This document shows, in pieces, positions 23,446 through 32,635 of a stretch of 64,000 nucleotides of DNA. The notes beneath the pieces were generated by a model. The model was not told the DNA's origin. It ran no database searches and saw nothing but the letters and a program-made list of their open reading frames with translations. Both the position numbers and the translations under genes were made by a program. Where the stretch lies: assembly GCF_021390245.1 (NCBI RefSeq), contig NZ_JAJUXH010000004.1, forward strand, positions 62,001 through 126,000, written 5' to 3'. Every line of letters starts with the position of its first letter. Within the stretch, counting starts at the first letter, position 1. This DNA is from Dyadobacter sp. CY323 (GTDB lineage Bacteria; Bacteroidota; Bacteroidia; Cytophagales; Spirosomataceae).

Positions 23446-24432
23446 CTATTTTCCGGCCGGCAGTTCTTTGATTTGAAATGAGAAGGAAATCTCGTTCATG
23501 CATTTGAAGTGCTTTTGCGGGCACGATTTGTAGCCAATTTTAGAACAGGGGCGGCAGCCGAGCCCATTTCTTTCCAACACTTCAAAAGCCGTTTTGTAAG
23601 GATACATGCCAAAAGCCGGCACCGTATTTCCCCAGATCGAATACACTTTTTTCTTGAATGCAGCCGCCACGTGCATTAATCCGGTATCGTGTGAAAAAAC
23701 AATGAGTGACTTTTGAACCAGCGACGCCGACTGGTTGAAGTTATACTTGCCACAGGTATTATGGATCAGCGAATCGCCAACCGCATTTCGGATTGCTTCA
23801 CCAGCCTCAAAATCTTCTTTTCCCCCCAGAAGAATAATCGGGTAACCGATCTTTAGACACAATTCGATCATGCGGGGAATGGGCAGCTTCTTGGTGTTAT
23901 GCTGTCCACCGATCGCATAAGCGACAAACCCTTTTCTGTGCGTTTCGGGTATCCATTCGGGCTCGACATTATCCTTATACGGTATGAAGTAATCCAGGCC
24001 CTCGCCGTCGTTGGTAATATGAAACGAATTCAAGGTTGACATATACCGGTCTACAATATGCAGGTCCGGCATGTAATTGATCTTAAACTGCGTCAGAAGA
24101 AATTTCTGTGCATTTAATTTCGGAAAACTAAACGAAGGTACGCCAAGCTGAAACTTGATCTTTAATGTCCGGATATTGGTATGAAGATCAATGACATAGT
24201 CAAATTTTTCGGCTTTCAAAGCAGCCATGATCTCCTTTGAATTTTTATCTAAAAGCCACACCTTATCAATGTAGGGATTGTCTTTCAGGATAAACGCAAA
24301 TTTGCTTTTGGTAAAATAATGGACCTCGGCGCCTGCGAATTGCTTTTTCAGACATCTGACCACCGGTGTTGTCAGTACAATATCCCCAATGGATGAAAAA
24401 CGAAGAATTAAGAATTTGACCGGTTTATTCAC
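23446..24432 (-). CDS. Glycosyltransferase family 9 (heptosyltransferase-like)
   Basis: This 328-residue protein has the GT9 two-domain Rossmann layout: LILRFSSIGDIVLTTPVVRCLKKQF at the N-terminus, YVIDLHTNIRT, and the C-terminal donor-site motif FSHDTGLMHVAAAFKKKVYSIWG. GT9 enzymes move heptose or similar sugars from an ADP/GDP donor onto the LPS core. Three late cysteines (CRPCSKIGYKSCPQKHFKC) are usual in Bacteroidota members. It precedes aguB and follows the acyltransferase gene at 24570, suggesting an envelope cluster. Confidence 0.85.
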   Translation of the reverse strand: MNKPVKFLILRFSSIGDIVLTTPVVRCLKKQFAGAEVHYFTKSKFAFILKDNPYIDKVWLLDKNSKEIMAALKAEKFDYVIDLHTNIRTLKIKFQLGVPSFSFPKLNAQKFLLTQFKINYMPDLHIVDRYMSTLNSFHITNDGEGLDYFIPYKDNVEPEWIPETHRKGFVAYAIGGQHNTKKLPIPRMIELCLKIGYPIILLGGKEDFEAGEAIRNAVGDSLIHNTCGKYNFNQSASLVQKSLIVFSHDTGLMHVAAAFKKKVYSIWGNTVPAFGMYPYKTAFEVLERNGLGCRPCSKIGYKSCPQKHFKCMNEISFSFQIKELPAGK

Positions 24433-24569
24433 AATTAAGTTCGTGACGTCTCAGATATGGTAACTCATGATTCGCGATCACAATTTGGTAGGATAATTTG
24501 GCAGAAGCAAATTAGTTGAGCATTTCCCAGTTCCATAAGTGCCTGCGGAAGTCGACTTTGGTTGACATG

Positions 24570-25475
24570 TTACCTTTTTTGTTCGGCAGAAGATAAAGTC
24601 TGTTCGGGTTTCAGGCATTCCGGACGTTTGTGCTTCCAGCGGCGGTGGCTCCAGAGCCAGTTGTGGGGCTGATTAATGATGTTTTGTTCCAAAATGCGAA
24701 GCTGCCTGTCCAGGATTTCGTTGTTCTTTACTTCTTTCGGGGTTTCGGTAATGACCGAAACGTCGACATGGTAGTAACCTCTTTTGTTCGCGACTTTGCA
24801 AAAATCGGCGTATAAAACGGTCAGATTATACCTTCTCGCAATCGTTTCAACTCCCCTGAAAACACCCGTATCCTGATGCAGAAATTTGGTCCAGAATGCG
24901 GTCTTAGGATTTGGAGACTGATCGTTGGCGAGAACGACTACGTACGGTTTTTCGCGGGGTTTCTGGAGTTCCTTAAATATGTTATCCATCGGCACCAAAA
25001 TAGCCCCAAATCGGGTTCTCAAGTCATAAAACCATCGATCCGACGCCTGGTTTTGAAGTGGTCGGTAAACGACAATGCATTCATGGGAGAAACAAAGCGA
25101 GGAAAATAAATTAGCGAGTTCCCAATTCCCGCGGTGGCCCATTAAGTAAATGATATTGGTTTTTTTGGCATAAAAACCATCCATGATGCTGATATCCCCG
25201 CGTAATCTTTCCCGCACACATTCCGGACTTGCCGTGCGGAACTTGATGGTTTCAACGATCAGATCTGTGAAGTGGAGATAGAAATCTTTTGCAATGCATT
25301 TGAGCTCGGCGTCGGATTTTTCCGGGAAACTGTTTTTAAGATTTTCCCAAATTACCTTTTTACGATAACCTCCTACTTTAAATAAAACAAAGCATAAAAA
25401 ATCCGAGAGCCGGAATGCATTTTTCCAGGAAAGAAACGAAACTTGATTCAGAAGTGCGAAAAGTACTTTTTGCAA
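24570..25475 (-). CDS. LpxL/HtrB-family lysophospholipid/lipid A acyltransferase
   Basis: This 301-residue membrane-associated enzyme has the catalytic HX4E motif in MGHRGNWELANLF and the downstream segment GAILVPMDNIFKELQKP. The NDQSPN and FLHQDTGVFRGVETIARRY region is the acyl-acceptor part of the family. It probably adds a secondary acyl chain to lipid A or acylates ornithine/phospholipid precursors. Its neighbour is the GT9 gene downstream, consistent with LPS assembly. Confidence 0.85.
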   Translation of the reverse strand: MQKVLFALLNQVSFLSWKNAFRLSDFLCFVLFKVGGYRKKVIWENLKNSFPEKSDAELKCIAKDFYLHFTDLIVETIKFRTASPECVRERLRGDISIMDGFYAKKTNIIYLMGHRGNWELANLFSSLCFSHECIVVYRPLQNQASDRWFYDLRTRFGAILVPMDNIFKELQKPREKPYVVVLANDQSPNPKTAFWTKFLHQDTGVFRGVETIARRYNLTVLYADFCKVANKRGYYHVDVSVITETPKEVKNNEILDRQLRILEQNIINQPHNWLWSHRRWKHKRPECLKPEQTLSSAEQKR

Positions 25476-25589
25476 AATAGCGGATTATTTATACTGGAAC
25501 GCAATATTACACAGATATTATATGTATTGAAAATATTCGCTTTTATGCCCTGATTTTGTTAGATTCACTGTTTCAAATCTATCAGAACT

Positions 25590-25931
25590 GTGCTGGAAGA
25601 AATCTTTGACATCAAGAATGATCGCCGTCTGAGCATGTATTTGTACAGGATGGGATTTGGATTGTGGCTCATGTACCTGGTACTTGGGGCACCGGCACTA
25701 AAGGCGTATCTGCATTACCGGCAGGAGTGTGGGCTACTGTCTTTCGTCTTTATGATTTTTGGATTCAGCGCTTCGATGGTATACGATTACTTTCACCATC
25801 ACGAGCAATTCGAGGTGAAAAAGAAGTGGCTTTTTATCAGCTACGCCGTTCTAGCCTGCATTATCTACTTTCTTGAATTCAGAGAAAAAGGAACGGTGAT
25901 TGACCTGAACTGGCTTTTAACCCTGATCTGA
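25590..25931 (+). CDS. Small membrane protein of unknown function
   Basis: This 113-residue protein starts with GTG. Three or four hydrophobic spans are visible (FGLWLMYLVLGAPAL, LLSFVFMIFGFSASMVY, WLFISYAVLACIIYFL). I do not recognise a family. Its stop abuts the stop of the convergent cobA with no spacing. It is the only plus-strand gene between 11.8 kb and 40 kb. Confidence 0.55.
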   Translation: MLEEIFDIKNDRRLSMYLYRMGFGLWLMYLVLGAPALKAYLHYRQECGLLSFVFMIFGFSASMVYDYFHHHEQFEVKKKWLFISYAVLACIIYFLEFREKGTVIDLNWLLTLI

Positions 25932-26699
25932 TTAGTTTCCCTTCACTGACGTTTCTTTCTGCATCATCGCCAGGATTTTTTTGTGGGTCAAATCAGGTAA
26001 TGCAGCTACTTTTCCAATCACTATGATGGCAGGAGATCCCATTTCACTTACTTTGGAAAGTGGGATGATGTTACTGATTTTTCCGGTTACCAGTTTTTGA
26101 TTTTCCAGCGTGCCGTTTTGAATGATCGTGATCGGCTCATCCAGCTTGTCCAGTCCCGAATACATTCCTACGATTTCTTCCAATTTGTGCAGGCCCATTA
26201 AGATAACCACCGTCGCAGTTGACTGTGCTGCAAGATAAAGATCTTTCGACAGATTATGGTCGCGGGTCGTGCCGGTGATCACCCAGAAACTTTCACTTAC
26301 ACCTCTGGAAGTAAGCGGAATACCAGCCAGCGCCGGAACTGCATAACTACTTGAAATACCGGGAATTACATCCGACTCGATGCCATGTTCTGCGGCAAAA
26401 ATGAGCTCTTCGTAGCCGCGGCCAAAAATAAACGAGTCGCCGCCTTTCAGACGTACCACTTCGCCATACCGGCGCGCTTTTTCAACAATTAAATCATTGA
26501 TTTCGTCCTGGCCACAACTGGTTTTCCCAAATCGTTTTCCGACAAGGATTTTCTCGCAATCAGCCGGGCAATAGTCAAGAAGAGATGGATGAGCGAGGGA
26601 GTCGTACAATACCACTTTGGCTTTTTGCAGAGCCTTAATCCCTTTTAAAGTGATCAGATCAGGATCCCCCGGCCCGGCACCAATTAATGTGAGTTTCAT
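25932..26699 (-). CDS. cobA: Uroporphyrinogen-III C-methyltransferase
   Basis: This 255-residue SAM-dependent enzyme methylates uroporphyrinogen III at C2 and C7 to give precorrin-2, the first step to siroheme. Signatures are LIGAGPGDPDLITLKG, YDSLAHPSLLDY, VRLKGGDSFIFGRGYEE, VIPGISSSYAVPALAGIPLTSRG and the TGTTRD end of the SAM site. It is a stand-alone methyltransferase, without the CysG dehydrogenase half. Its place at the end of the sulfur block fits a supply of siroheme for the neighbouring sulfite reductase. Confidence 0.93.
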   Translation of the reverse strand: MKLTLIGAGPGDPDLITLKGIKALQKAKVVLYDSLAHPSLLDYCPADCEKILVGKRFGKTSCGQDEINDLIVEKARRYGEVVRLKGGDSFIFGRGYEELIFAAEHGIESDVIPGISSSYAVPALAGIPLTSRGVSESFWVITGTTRDHNLSKDLYLAAQSTATVVILMGLHKLEEIVGMYSGLDKLDEPITIIQNGTLENQKLVTGKISNIIPLSKVSEMGSPAIIVIGKVAALPDLTHKKILAMMQKETSVKGN

Positions 26700-26702
26700 T
26701 AT

Positions 26703-26802
26703 TTTAGCTATTAGCTGTTAGCTATCAGCCTTTAGCTTTTAGCGGTTAGCTTTTTTGATCTTTTGGCTAAAAGCTAACCGCTAACTGCTAAAAGCTAAAA
26801 CT
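26703..26802. repeat. TTAGC-word inverted-repeat array between cobA and the sulfite reductase
   Basis: The 101-bp gap is almost wholly TTAGC words (TTAGCTG, TTAGCTTT, TTAGCGG) on the left and their complement on the right. A perfect 16-bp pair stands at 26739-26754 and 26769-26784. The array reaches the stop codon region of the reductase. Confidence 0.85.
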
Positions 26803-29029
26803 AACTGTCTTTTCCAAATGTAAGCTCCTGCAAGGCAGGTTCGCCTGTTTCTACCAGTTGGGCTTCCCTGGTATCGCGAACGAAATCAAGGAATTTACCG
26901 GCTGTTTCTATGAAGTAAGTAGCAAACTCCTGCGTCGGCTCAAATTTATTGATGCTGAATGCGAGAGATTTGAATGGAGTTTCAGCTTTTTCCGCGAGCT
27001 CGAATTCGGAAGGTGTTTCGTATTGAAAATCCTGGCCGAAATGCGTTTCGAAGTCATTGATAATACCATACTGTGTATTGAGATTCACATCTTTGGTCAT
27101 CAACAAACCTTTTGCTCCGGTAATTAGAACATTGTAAGCATGATAGATTGCGTCCGCCCAAATGCCTGATGCGTAGTTTTCTCTCGCAAGATTCAGTTTT
27201 TCCTGACCTTCTGTAATGGTAGTTGCAACAAGATCCACCAGTACGCTCGCACATTCTCCAACCCCGATCTCTGTTTTGAACATTTCATCGTGGTCCCAGT
27301 CGCGGTAATCGTCCTCCGTTAATGTCGAAAGATCTGCGAGTGGTTTTAGCAGTTGGAAGAAATAGTTTTTAGTCTGGCGCAGGTAGTACTGGTTGTAATA
27401 TTCGCCGTCGTATGCATTGGATTCGTAATCATTAAAAAGGGTCCGCAAGGTTTCAGGTCCGCGTTTCGCAGGAACTTTGATGACCTTATCCCCAATCAAT
27501 CCGATGCCATCACCGGAAAAACCTCCGCCCAGCAACACCTGCAGAGCCGGAAGTACCAGCTTGCCGTTTTTTATCGAGCTTCCGTGGAAACCAATGTTAC
27601 ATGCATTATGCTGGCCGCAGCCATTCATACATCCACTGATTTTGATCTTAATATCCTGATTGTAAATCATTTCCGGATATTCGTCACGCATTACATCTTC
27701 GAGTACGCGCGTAATTCCGTAACTGCTCGAAATAGCGAGGTTACAAGTATCCGTTCCCGGACATGTAGTAATGTCCATTGTACTGTCAAAACCAGGAGCT
27801 GCAAGTCCCAGTTTAGCAAGTTCGTGATAGATTGCTACAAGGTCTTCGGCTTTTACAAAACGAAGAATATATCCCTGATTTACAGTAACACGAATGTCAT
27901 CGGCGGCATATTTGCGGACCACATCAGCCAGGCTACGGGCAATCGTCGAGTGCATATCACCCAATAAAACCCGCAACTGAACCGCGTGCCAGCCTTTTTG
28001 TTTTTGTTCAAATGTATTGGTACGCAGCCATTTTGTGAAAATGTCCAGTTTATCTGCGTCAATGCTTTCAGCGGCAATTTTTAAGATCTCTGCTTCGCTC
28101 AAAGAGGGGCGGGGGGCATAGGTAACGGACTCCGCTTCCTTGGTTCCGAATAAGTCCTCAGGAATGGTGAAAACCTTGTTTTTTAATGCAATACGCTGCT
28201 CCTCGACACGGGCCAGCATTTCTTCCAGACCCAGGTCATTCAAAAGAAACTTCATGCGCGCTTTGTGACGACGGACGCGTTCTCCATATCGGTCAAAAAC
28301 CCGGAGTAATGCTTCGATAAAAGGGATTACCTTTTCTTCTTCCAGAAATTCGAAGGCAGTTTGGGCTGAAAAAGGCTGAGCGCCTAATCCGCCGCCGATC
28401 AATACCTTATAACCTTTTACCGCTTCGCCGGCTTCATTTACTCCCATTTTGGCGATCAGTCCCACGTCGTGGATGAATGCCAGCGCAGAATCCTTTTCAG
28501 AAGAAGAAACTGCGATTTTGAATTTCCTTCCCATATCCTGGTTAATCGGATTGCGAAGGAAATAACTGAATATCGAATGCGTTATCGGCGTTACATCAAA
28601 AGGTTCGTCGGGGTCGATACCAGCTACCGATGAGGCTGTTACGTTACGGATCGTATTTCCGCAGGCTTCTTTCAATGTAATTCCGGCATCTTCCAGATCA
28701 GCCCACAACTGCGGGGAATCAGAAAGTTTTACAAAGTGCAGCTGGATGTCCTGACGTGTAGTTGCATGCAGGTTGCCGGTTGCAAATTTGTCAGACGTAT
28801 CTGCAATGCGTACCAGTTGGTCAGCGGTAATGCGTCCGTACGGTAATTTGATCCGGATCATTTGCACTCCCGGCTGGCGCTGGCCGTAAACGCCACGTGT
28901 CAGACGAAATTTACGGAATGCTTCTTCCGGCGTCTCGCCCGTATTAAATGCACTGATTTTTTGGTTCAAATCAATGATATCACGCTTTGCAACGGCGGAT
29001 ACTCTGTCAGAAATGATTATTTCGCTCAT
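26801..29029 (-). CDS. Siroheme sulfite (or nitrite) reductase with C-terminal HEPN domain
   Basis: This 742-residue enzyme carries the siroheme/[4Fe-4S] cysteines as TTCPGTDTCNL (C-x5-C, near residues 420-427) and ISGCMNGCGQHNACN (C-x3-C, near 465-470). It also has the doubled ferredoxin-like repeats (FRLTRGVYGQRQPGVQMIRI, VTASSVAGIDPDEPFD). Context (cysNDH, metZ) favours six-electron reduction of sulfite to sulfide. The last 150 residues or so form a helical HEPN-like domain (ARENYASGIWADAIYHAYNV). No flavoprotein subunit is nearby, so ferredoxin is the likely donor. Nitrite as substrate cannot be excluded. Confidence 0.88.
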   Translation of the reverse strand: MSEIIISDRVSAVAKRDIIDLNQKISAFNTGETPEEAFRKFRLTRGVYGQRQPGVQMIRIKLPYGRITADQLVRIADTSDKFATGNLHATTRQDIQLHFVKLSDSPQLWADLEDAGITLKEACGNTIRNVTASSVAGIDPDEPFDVTPITHSIFSYFLRNPINQDMGRKFKIAVSSSEKDSALAFIHDVGLIAKMGVNEAGEAVKGYKVLIGGGLGAQPFSAQTAFEFLEEEKVIPFIEALLRVFDRYGERVRRHKARMKFLLNDLGLEEMLARVEEQRIALKNKVFTIPEDLFGTKEAESVTYAPRPSLSEAEILKIAAESIDADKLDIFTKWLRTNTFEQKQKGWHAVQLRVLLGDMHSTIARSLADVVRKYAADDIRVTVNQGYILRFVKAEDLVAIYHELAKLGLAAPGFDSTMDITTCPGTDTCNLAISSSYGITRVLEDVMRDEYPEMIYNQDIKIKISGCMNGCGQHNACNIGFHGSSIKNGKLVLPALQVLLGGGFSGDGIGLIGDKVIKVPAKRGPETLRTLFNDYESNAYDGEYYNQYYLRQTKNYFFQLLKPLADLSTLTEDDYRDWDHDEMFKTEIGVGECASVLVDLVATTITEGQEKLNLARENYASGIWADAIYHAYNVLITGAKGLLMTKDVNLNTQYGIINDFETHFGQDFQYETPSEFELAEKAETPFKSLAFSINKFEPTQEFATYFIETAGKFLDFVRDTREAQLVETGEPALQELTFGKDS

Positions 29030-29086
29030 GGTATGATGGTATTCTATATTCTATCTGGAATGTTGGTGACAACACCAACATTTGTC

Positions 29087-30328
29087 CTATTCAATCATGC
29101 AAGCGCCAACCGTAACATTCGACGTCTCGTCAATCAGAATTGCTGCGCCGTTTGCCCGGTTTTTCTGATAAGGATCGTATGCAATGGGCTGAGCGGTTCT
29201 TAGAACGATCCTTGCAACATCGTTCAGTTTAAGGCTTTCAGAATCCAGCTTTTCGTAAGAATTGATGTCAATCTGATATTCGATGTCCCTGACCGAACAG
29301 CGCGAACGTGCTGTTCCGTGTTGCAAAACGTATTTATTGCCTGGTTTCAACGTTTTTCTGTCGTCCATCCAGCATACCAACGCTTCGATATCCTGGCTCA
29401 CGATCGGGGAATTGGTCAATGAAACAATAGAGTCGCCGCGGCTGATGTCGATATCGTCTTCAAGTAATATCGTCACAGATTCTAAAACAGAGGCCTCCTC
29501 GATTTCGTTTCCGCCAAATTCTATTTTAGCAATTTTAGATTCCTGCTCAGATGGCAATACTTTGACCAGATCTCCTTTTTTAAATGTTCCGCTCTGCACG
29601 CGTCCGGCATAACCACGGTAATCGTGCAATTCCTCCGTCTGAGGACGGATTACATATTGCACTGCAAACCGTCCGTCTTCCTGATTCTGATCTTTTAATA
29701 CATTCACCGTTTCAAGGACAGATAGCAGGGTTTCGCCGGTGTACCAGCCCATGTTGGGCGACCGTTCTACAATATTATCCCCATTCAATGCACTCACCGG
29801 AATTATGGTAAGGTCTTTAATGGATAATTTTTCCGCCAGTTCCGTGTAGCTTTTTGCAATCTCTAAAAAGGCATCTTGCGAGTTTCCAACCAGGTCCATT
29901 TTGTTAATGGCCACAATTACGTGTGGGATTCCCAGCATGGAAGCGATCAGCGAGTGTCTTCTCGTTTGTTCAACCACGCCATGACGTGCATCTACCAGAA
30001 TGATCGCCAGATCTGCATTGGAAGCTCCGGTAACCATATTCCGTGTATACTGAATGTGTCCGGGGGCATCAATGCTGATAAACTTGCGGTTCGGAGTTTG
30101 GAAATATTTATAGGCAACATCGATCGTAATCCCCTGCTCGCGTTCTGAACGCAAACCATCGGTTAACAATGCAAGATCGATCTCACCCGAATTACGCGTT
30201 TTACTGGCACGCTCAATGGCTTCCATCTGATCAGCCAGAATGTTTTTTGTATCGTAAAGCAATCGTCCGATCAAGGTACTTTTACCGTCATCAACGGAGC
30301 CTGCTGTTATAAATCTTAATAAATCCAC
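29087..30328 (-). CDS. cysN: Sulfate adenylyltransferase large (GTPase) subunit
   Basis: This 413-residue protein works with CysD to activate sulfate to APS, driven by GTP hydrolysis. The P-loop is GSVDDGKST (about residues 10-18), the G3 motif DAPGHIQYTRNM, and the G4 motif INKMDLVG. EF-Tu-like beta-barrel domains II and III follow. Like other Bacteroidota CysN proteins, it is shorter than the E. coli one and has no fused APS kinase. The gene is 57 bp upstream of the reductase. Confidence 0.95.
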   Translation of the reverse strand: MDLLRFITAGSVDDGKSTLIGRLLYDTKNILADQMEAIERASKTRNSGEIDLALLTDGLRSEREQGITIDVAYKYFQTPNRKFISIDAPGHIQYTRNMVTGASNADLAIILVDARHGVVEQTRRHSLIASMLGIPHVIVAINKMDLVGNSQDAFLEIAKSYTELAEKLSIKDLTIIPVSALNGDNIVERSPNMGWYTGETLLSVLETVNVLKDQNQEDGRFAVQYVIRPQTEELHDYRGYAGRVQSGTFKKGDLVKVLPSEQESKIAKIEFGGNEIEEASVLESVTILLEDDIDISRGDSIVSLTNSPIVSQDIEALVCWMDDRKTLKPGNKYVLQHGTARSRCSVRDIEYQIDINSYEKLDSESLKLNDVARIVLRTAQPIAYDPYQKNRANGAAILIDETSNVTVGACMIE

Positions 30329-30364
30329 TTTAATGCCATTTTTGAATAACTATTACTCCCCCCA

Positions 30365-30398
30365 ACATCTCACATCTCACTTTTCACACCTCACAAAA
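30365..30398. repeat. Short TCTCAC-word array between cysN and cysD
   Basis: ACATCTCACATCTCAC is followed by variant words (TTTTCACACCTCAC). ATCTCACTTTTCAC at 30374-30387 is the exact reverse complement of a 14-mer in the leuS element. The array touches the 3' end of cysD, whose stop is at 30401-30403. Confidence 0.7.
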
Positions 30399-30400
30399 TC

Positions 30401-31345
30401 TCAGAAATACCCCCCCTTTTTGCGATCTTCCATCGCCGCTTCCGTCTGCTGGTCGTCGATACGGGTTTCGCCGCGCTCGCTGATCCTGGAAATGGTGATT
30501 TCTGCAATGACTTCATCCAGAGTAGCTGCGCTCGATTCAACGGCGGCGGTACAGGTCATATCGCCTACGGTACGGAAACGGACCTGGCGCGTCACGATCC
30601 GATCTTCCGGATCGGCTTCGATGACAGGTGTATTGTTAAGGAGTTTTCCGTCACGTAATATCAGCTCTCTTTCGTGTGAGAAATAAATAGATGGAAGTGT
30701 AATGCCCTCTCTTTTCAGATAAGCCCACACATCCAGCTCAGTCCAGTTTGAGATCGGGAAAACCCGTACATTCTCACCTTTCTGAATGCGACCATTGAAC
30801 AGATTCCAAAGTTCCGGACGCTGACGTTTTGGGTCCCACTGGCCGAATTCGTCACGGAATGAGAAGATACGCTCTTTCGCACGTGCTTTTTCTTCATCCC
30901 GGCGCGCCCCGCCAATGCAGGCATCAAATTCAAATTCTTCGATTGTATCTAATAAAGTAAATGTCTGCAACCAGTTGCGGCTCGCATTCTTTCCGGTCTG
31001 TTCTTTCAGTCCTTTCGCCTTGATGGTATCTTCCACATACCTTACCACGAGCTTGGCACCGATTTTTTCGGCAAGCTCGTCCCGGTACTCAATGGCCTCG
31101 ATAAAGTTGTGACCTGTATCAACATGCACCAATGGAAAAGGAATTTTTCCGGGCGCAAATGCTTTTTGAGCCAAATGAACAAGAGTGATGGAATCCTTCC
31201 CACCTGAAAATAAAAGTGCAGGCCTCTCAAACTGACCGGCTACTTCACGCATAATGTAAATGGCCTCGGCTTCGAGCTGGTCCAGATAATCCGGAGCACT
31301 CCGATCGGTGGTTATTCCTGAGGCTTCTTTAACTGAAATTGACAT
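30401..31345 (-). CDS. cysD: Sulfate adenylyltransferase small subunit
   Basis: This 314-residue PP-loop ATP pyrophosphatase makes APS from sulfate and ATP. The PP-loop is LLFSGGKDSITLVHLA. Further family marks are PLVHVDTGHNFIEAIEYRD, CIGGARRDEEKARAKERIFS, the WDPKRQRPELWNLFN segment and the conserved C-terminal DRKKGGYF. It pairs with cysN just downstream. Confidence 0.95.
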   Translation of the reverse strand: MSISVKEASGITTDRSAPDYLDQLEAEAIYIMREVAGQFERPALLFSGGKDSITLVHLAQKAFAPGKIPFPLVHVDTGHNFIEAIEYRDELAEKIGAKLVVRYVEDTIKAKGLKEQTGKNASRNWLQTFTLLDTIEEFEFDACIGGARRDEEKARAKERIFSFRDEFGQWDPKRQRPELWNLFNGRIQKGENVRVFPISNWTELDVWAYLKREGITLPSIYFSHERELILRDGKLLNNTPVIEADPEDRIVTRQVRFRTVGDMTCTAAVESSAATLDEVIAEITISRISERGETRIDDQQTEAAMEDRKKGGYF

Positions 31346-31377
31346 ATTTGATTATTTTTCTTGCAAGAAACTTTGCT

Positions 31378-31462
31378 AATGGCTTTTAGTTGTTAGCTTT
31401 TAGCGATTAGCTTTTTTTGTTATAAAGGCTAACAGCTAACAGCTACTAGCCAACCGCTTATA
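31378..31462. repeat. TTAGC-word inverted array between cysD and cysH
   Basis: The left half carries GTTAGCTTTTAGCGATTAGC and the right half the inverted words GGCTAACAGCTAACAGC. A T-rich centre (CTTTTTTTGTTATAAAG) lies between. It fills the gap up to the cysH stop. Confidence 0.8.
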
Positions 31463-31463
31463 C

Positions 31464-32168
31464 CTACTTCGCATGCAGCCCGCACTCCTTTTTCGACTCG
31501 TCTTCCCACCACCAGCGGCCGGCCCTGAAATCTTCGCCTTCCTGGATAGCGCGGGTACAAGGTGCACAACCAATGCTTACAAAGCCTTTGTCGTGCAATG
31601 GGTTATATGGAATTCCGTTCGATTTTATATAATGCTTTACTTCTTCGAAATTCCAATTCAAAATCGGGTGGAATTTCACTAACTGATGCGCTTCGTCCCA
31701 TTCAAGCTGAGGCATATCATGGCGGTTCCCCGACTGTTCGGCGCGGATACCTGTTATCCATATTTTCGCACCTTTCAATGCACGGTTCAGAGGTTCTACT
31801 TTACGGATGAAGCAGCATTCCTTTCTGTTTTCGACCGAATCATAAAAACTCAGCGGCCCTTTTGTGCTTACCAGTTCCTCAACCGCAGTTGTTTGCGGAT
31901 AGTAAACCTTCACTTTGGAATCGTAGCGGTTATTGGTTTTCTGCAGCGTCATGTAAGTTTCTGCAAAAAGCCTCCCGGTATCCAATGTGAAAATGGTAAT
32001 GTTCAGATTATTCTTCCAGATAAAGTCCGTAATCACCTGATCTTCATAACCGAGACTGGTTGAAAACACGACTTCTCCCGGAAACAGGTCTGCAAGAATC
32101 GCCAGCGATTCTGTTTCGCTTTTACCTGCGATTGCAGCGTTTAGAGAATTTATTATTGCTTCGTTCAT
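31464..32168 (-). CDS. cysH: Assimilatory adenylylsulfate (APS) reductase
   Basis: This 234-residue PP-loop-fold reductase has SLGYEDQVITDF and the TLDTGRLF motif. The paired cysteines ECC (about residues 117-118) and CAPC (about 201-204) are the [4Fe-4S] ligands that mark APS reductases, as opposed to PAPS reductases. The catalytic cysteine is in KKECGLH at the C-terminus. This fits the absence of an APS kinase gene in the block. It reduces APS to sulfite. Its ATG overlaps the stop of the PIN-domain gene (ATGA). Confidence 0.93.
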   Translation of the reverse strand: MNEAIINSLNAAIAGKSETESLAILADLFPGEVVFSTSLGYEDQVITDFIWKNNLNITIFTLDTGRLFAETYMTLQKTNNRYDSKVKVYYPQTTAVEELVSTKGPLSFYDSVENRKECCFIRKVEPLNRALKGAKIWITGIRAEQSGNRHDMPQLEWDEAHQLVKFHPILNWNFEEVKHYIKSNGIPYNPLHDKGFVSIGCAPCTRAIQEGEDFRAGRWWWEDESKKECGLHAK

Positions 32169-32635
32169 GGTGATTCGTCGGCAGCTTTGATTGCCTCATT
32201 AATTATTCGGTCGCTAATCCGAAAGTTGGTCTTGCGTATTTGCTCAAAAACAGCTTTTACAGATGGTATTTTGCCTAGTTTTTTTGCAATTAAGATTATT
32301 CCAATACTCCCAGTTACTCGGATTTTCAACTTCTCCGCAGACTTTCTAGCCTTCATATCGTCAAGAATTACTGCGCAGTCAGGAATTTCAAATGCTAGTG
32401 CCAGCGCAGATGCCTCTCCTATGTCCAAAGTTTCTTCAAATGAAGATTGCAACGCCTTGTTGTGAACCTCTTTGACTTCTACCCACTCAGGCAAAGCATT
32501 TCCAATCTCCCTAGCTATTTCTTGTGTGACATAAATGTGATCGTAGACGAGTCTCAATATATCCAGTTCGTCAATTTTCGTAAATAAAATCACACAACTG
32601 GAATCTGAGATTACTACGGCATTATGCATTGGCAA
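32165..32635 (-). CDS. DUF3368-type PIN-domain toxin
   Basis: This 156-residue protein is a PIN-like ribonuclease: ISDSSCVILFTKIDEL at the start with an Asp, the GEASALALA acidic site in the middle, and CAVILDDMKARKSAEKL. The C-terminal LGKIPSVKAVFEQIRK helices are typical of DUF3368. It overlaps its antitoxin gene by 14 bp upstream and the cysH start by 4 bp downstream. The toxin is therefore translationally coupled into the sulfur operon. Confidence 0.82.
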   Translation of the reverse strand: MPMHNAVVISDSSCVILFTKIDELDILRLVYDHIYVTQEIAREIGNALPEWVEVKEVHNKALQSSFEETLDIGEASALALAFEIPDCAVILDDMKARKSAEKLKIRVTGSIGIILIAKKLGKIPSVKAVFEQIRKTNFRISDRIINEAIKAADESP

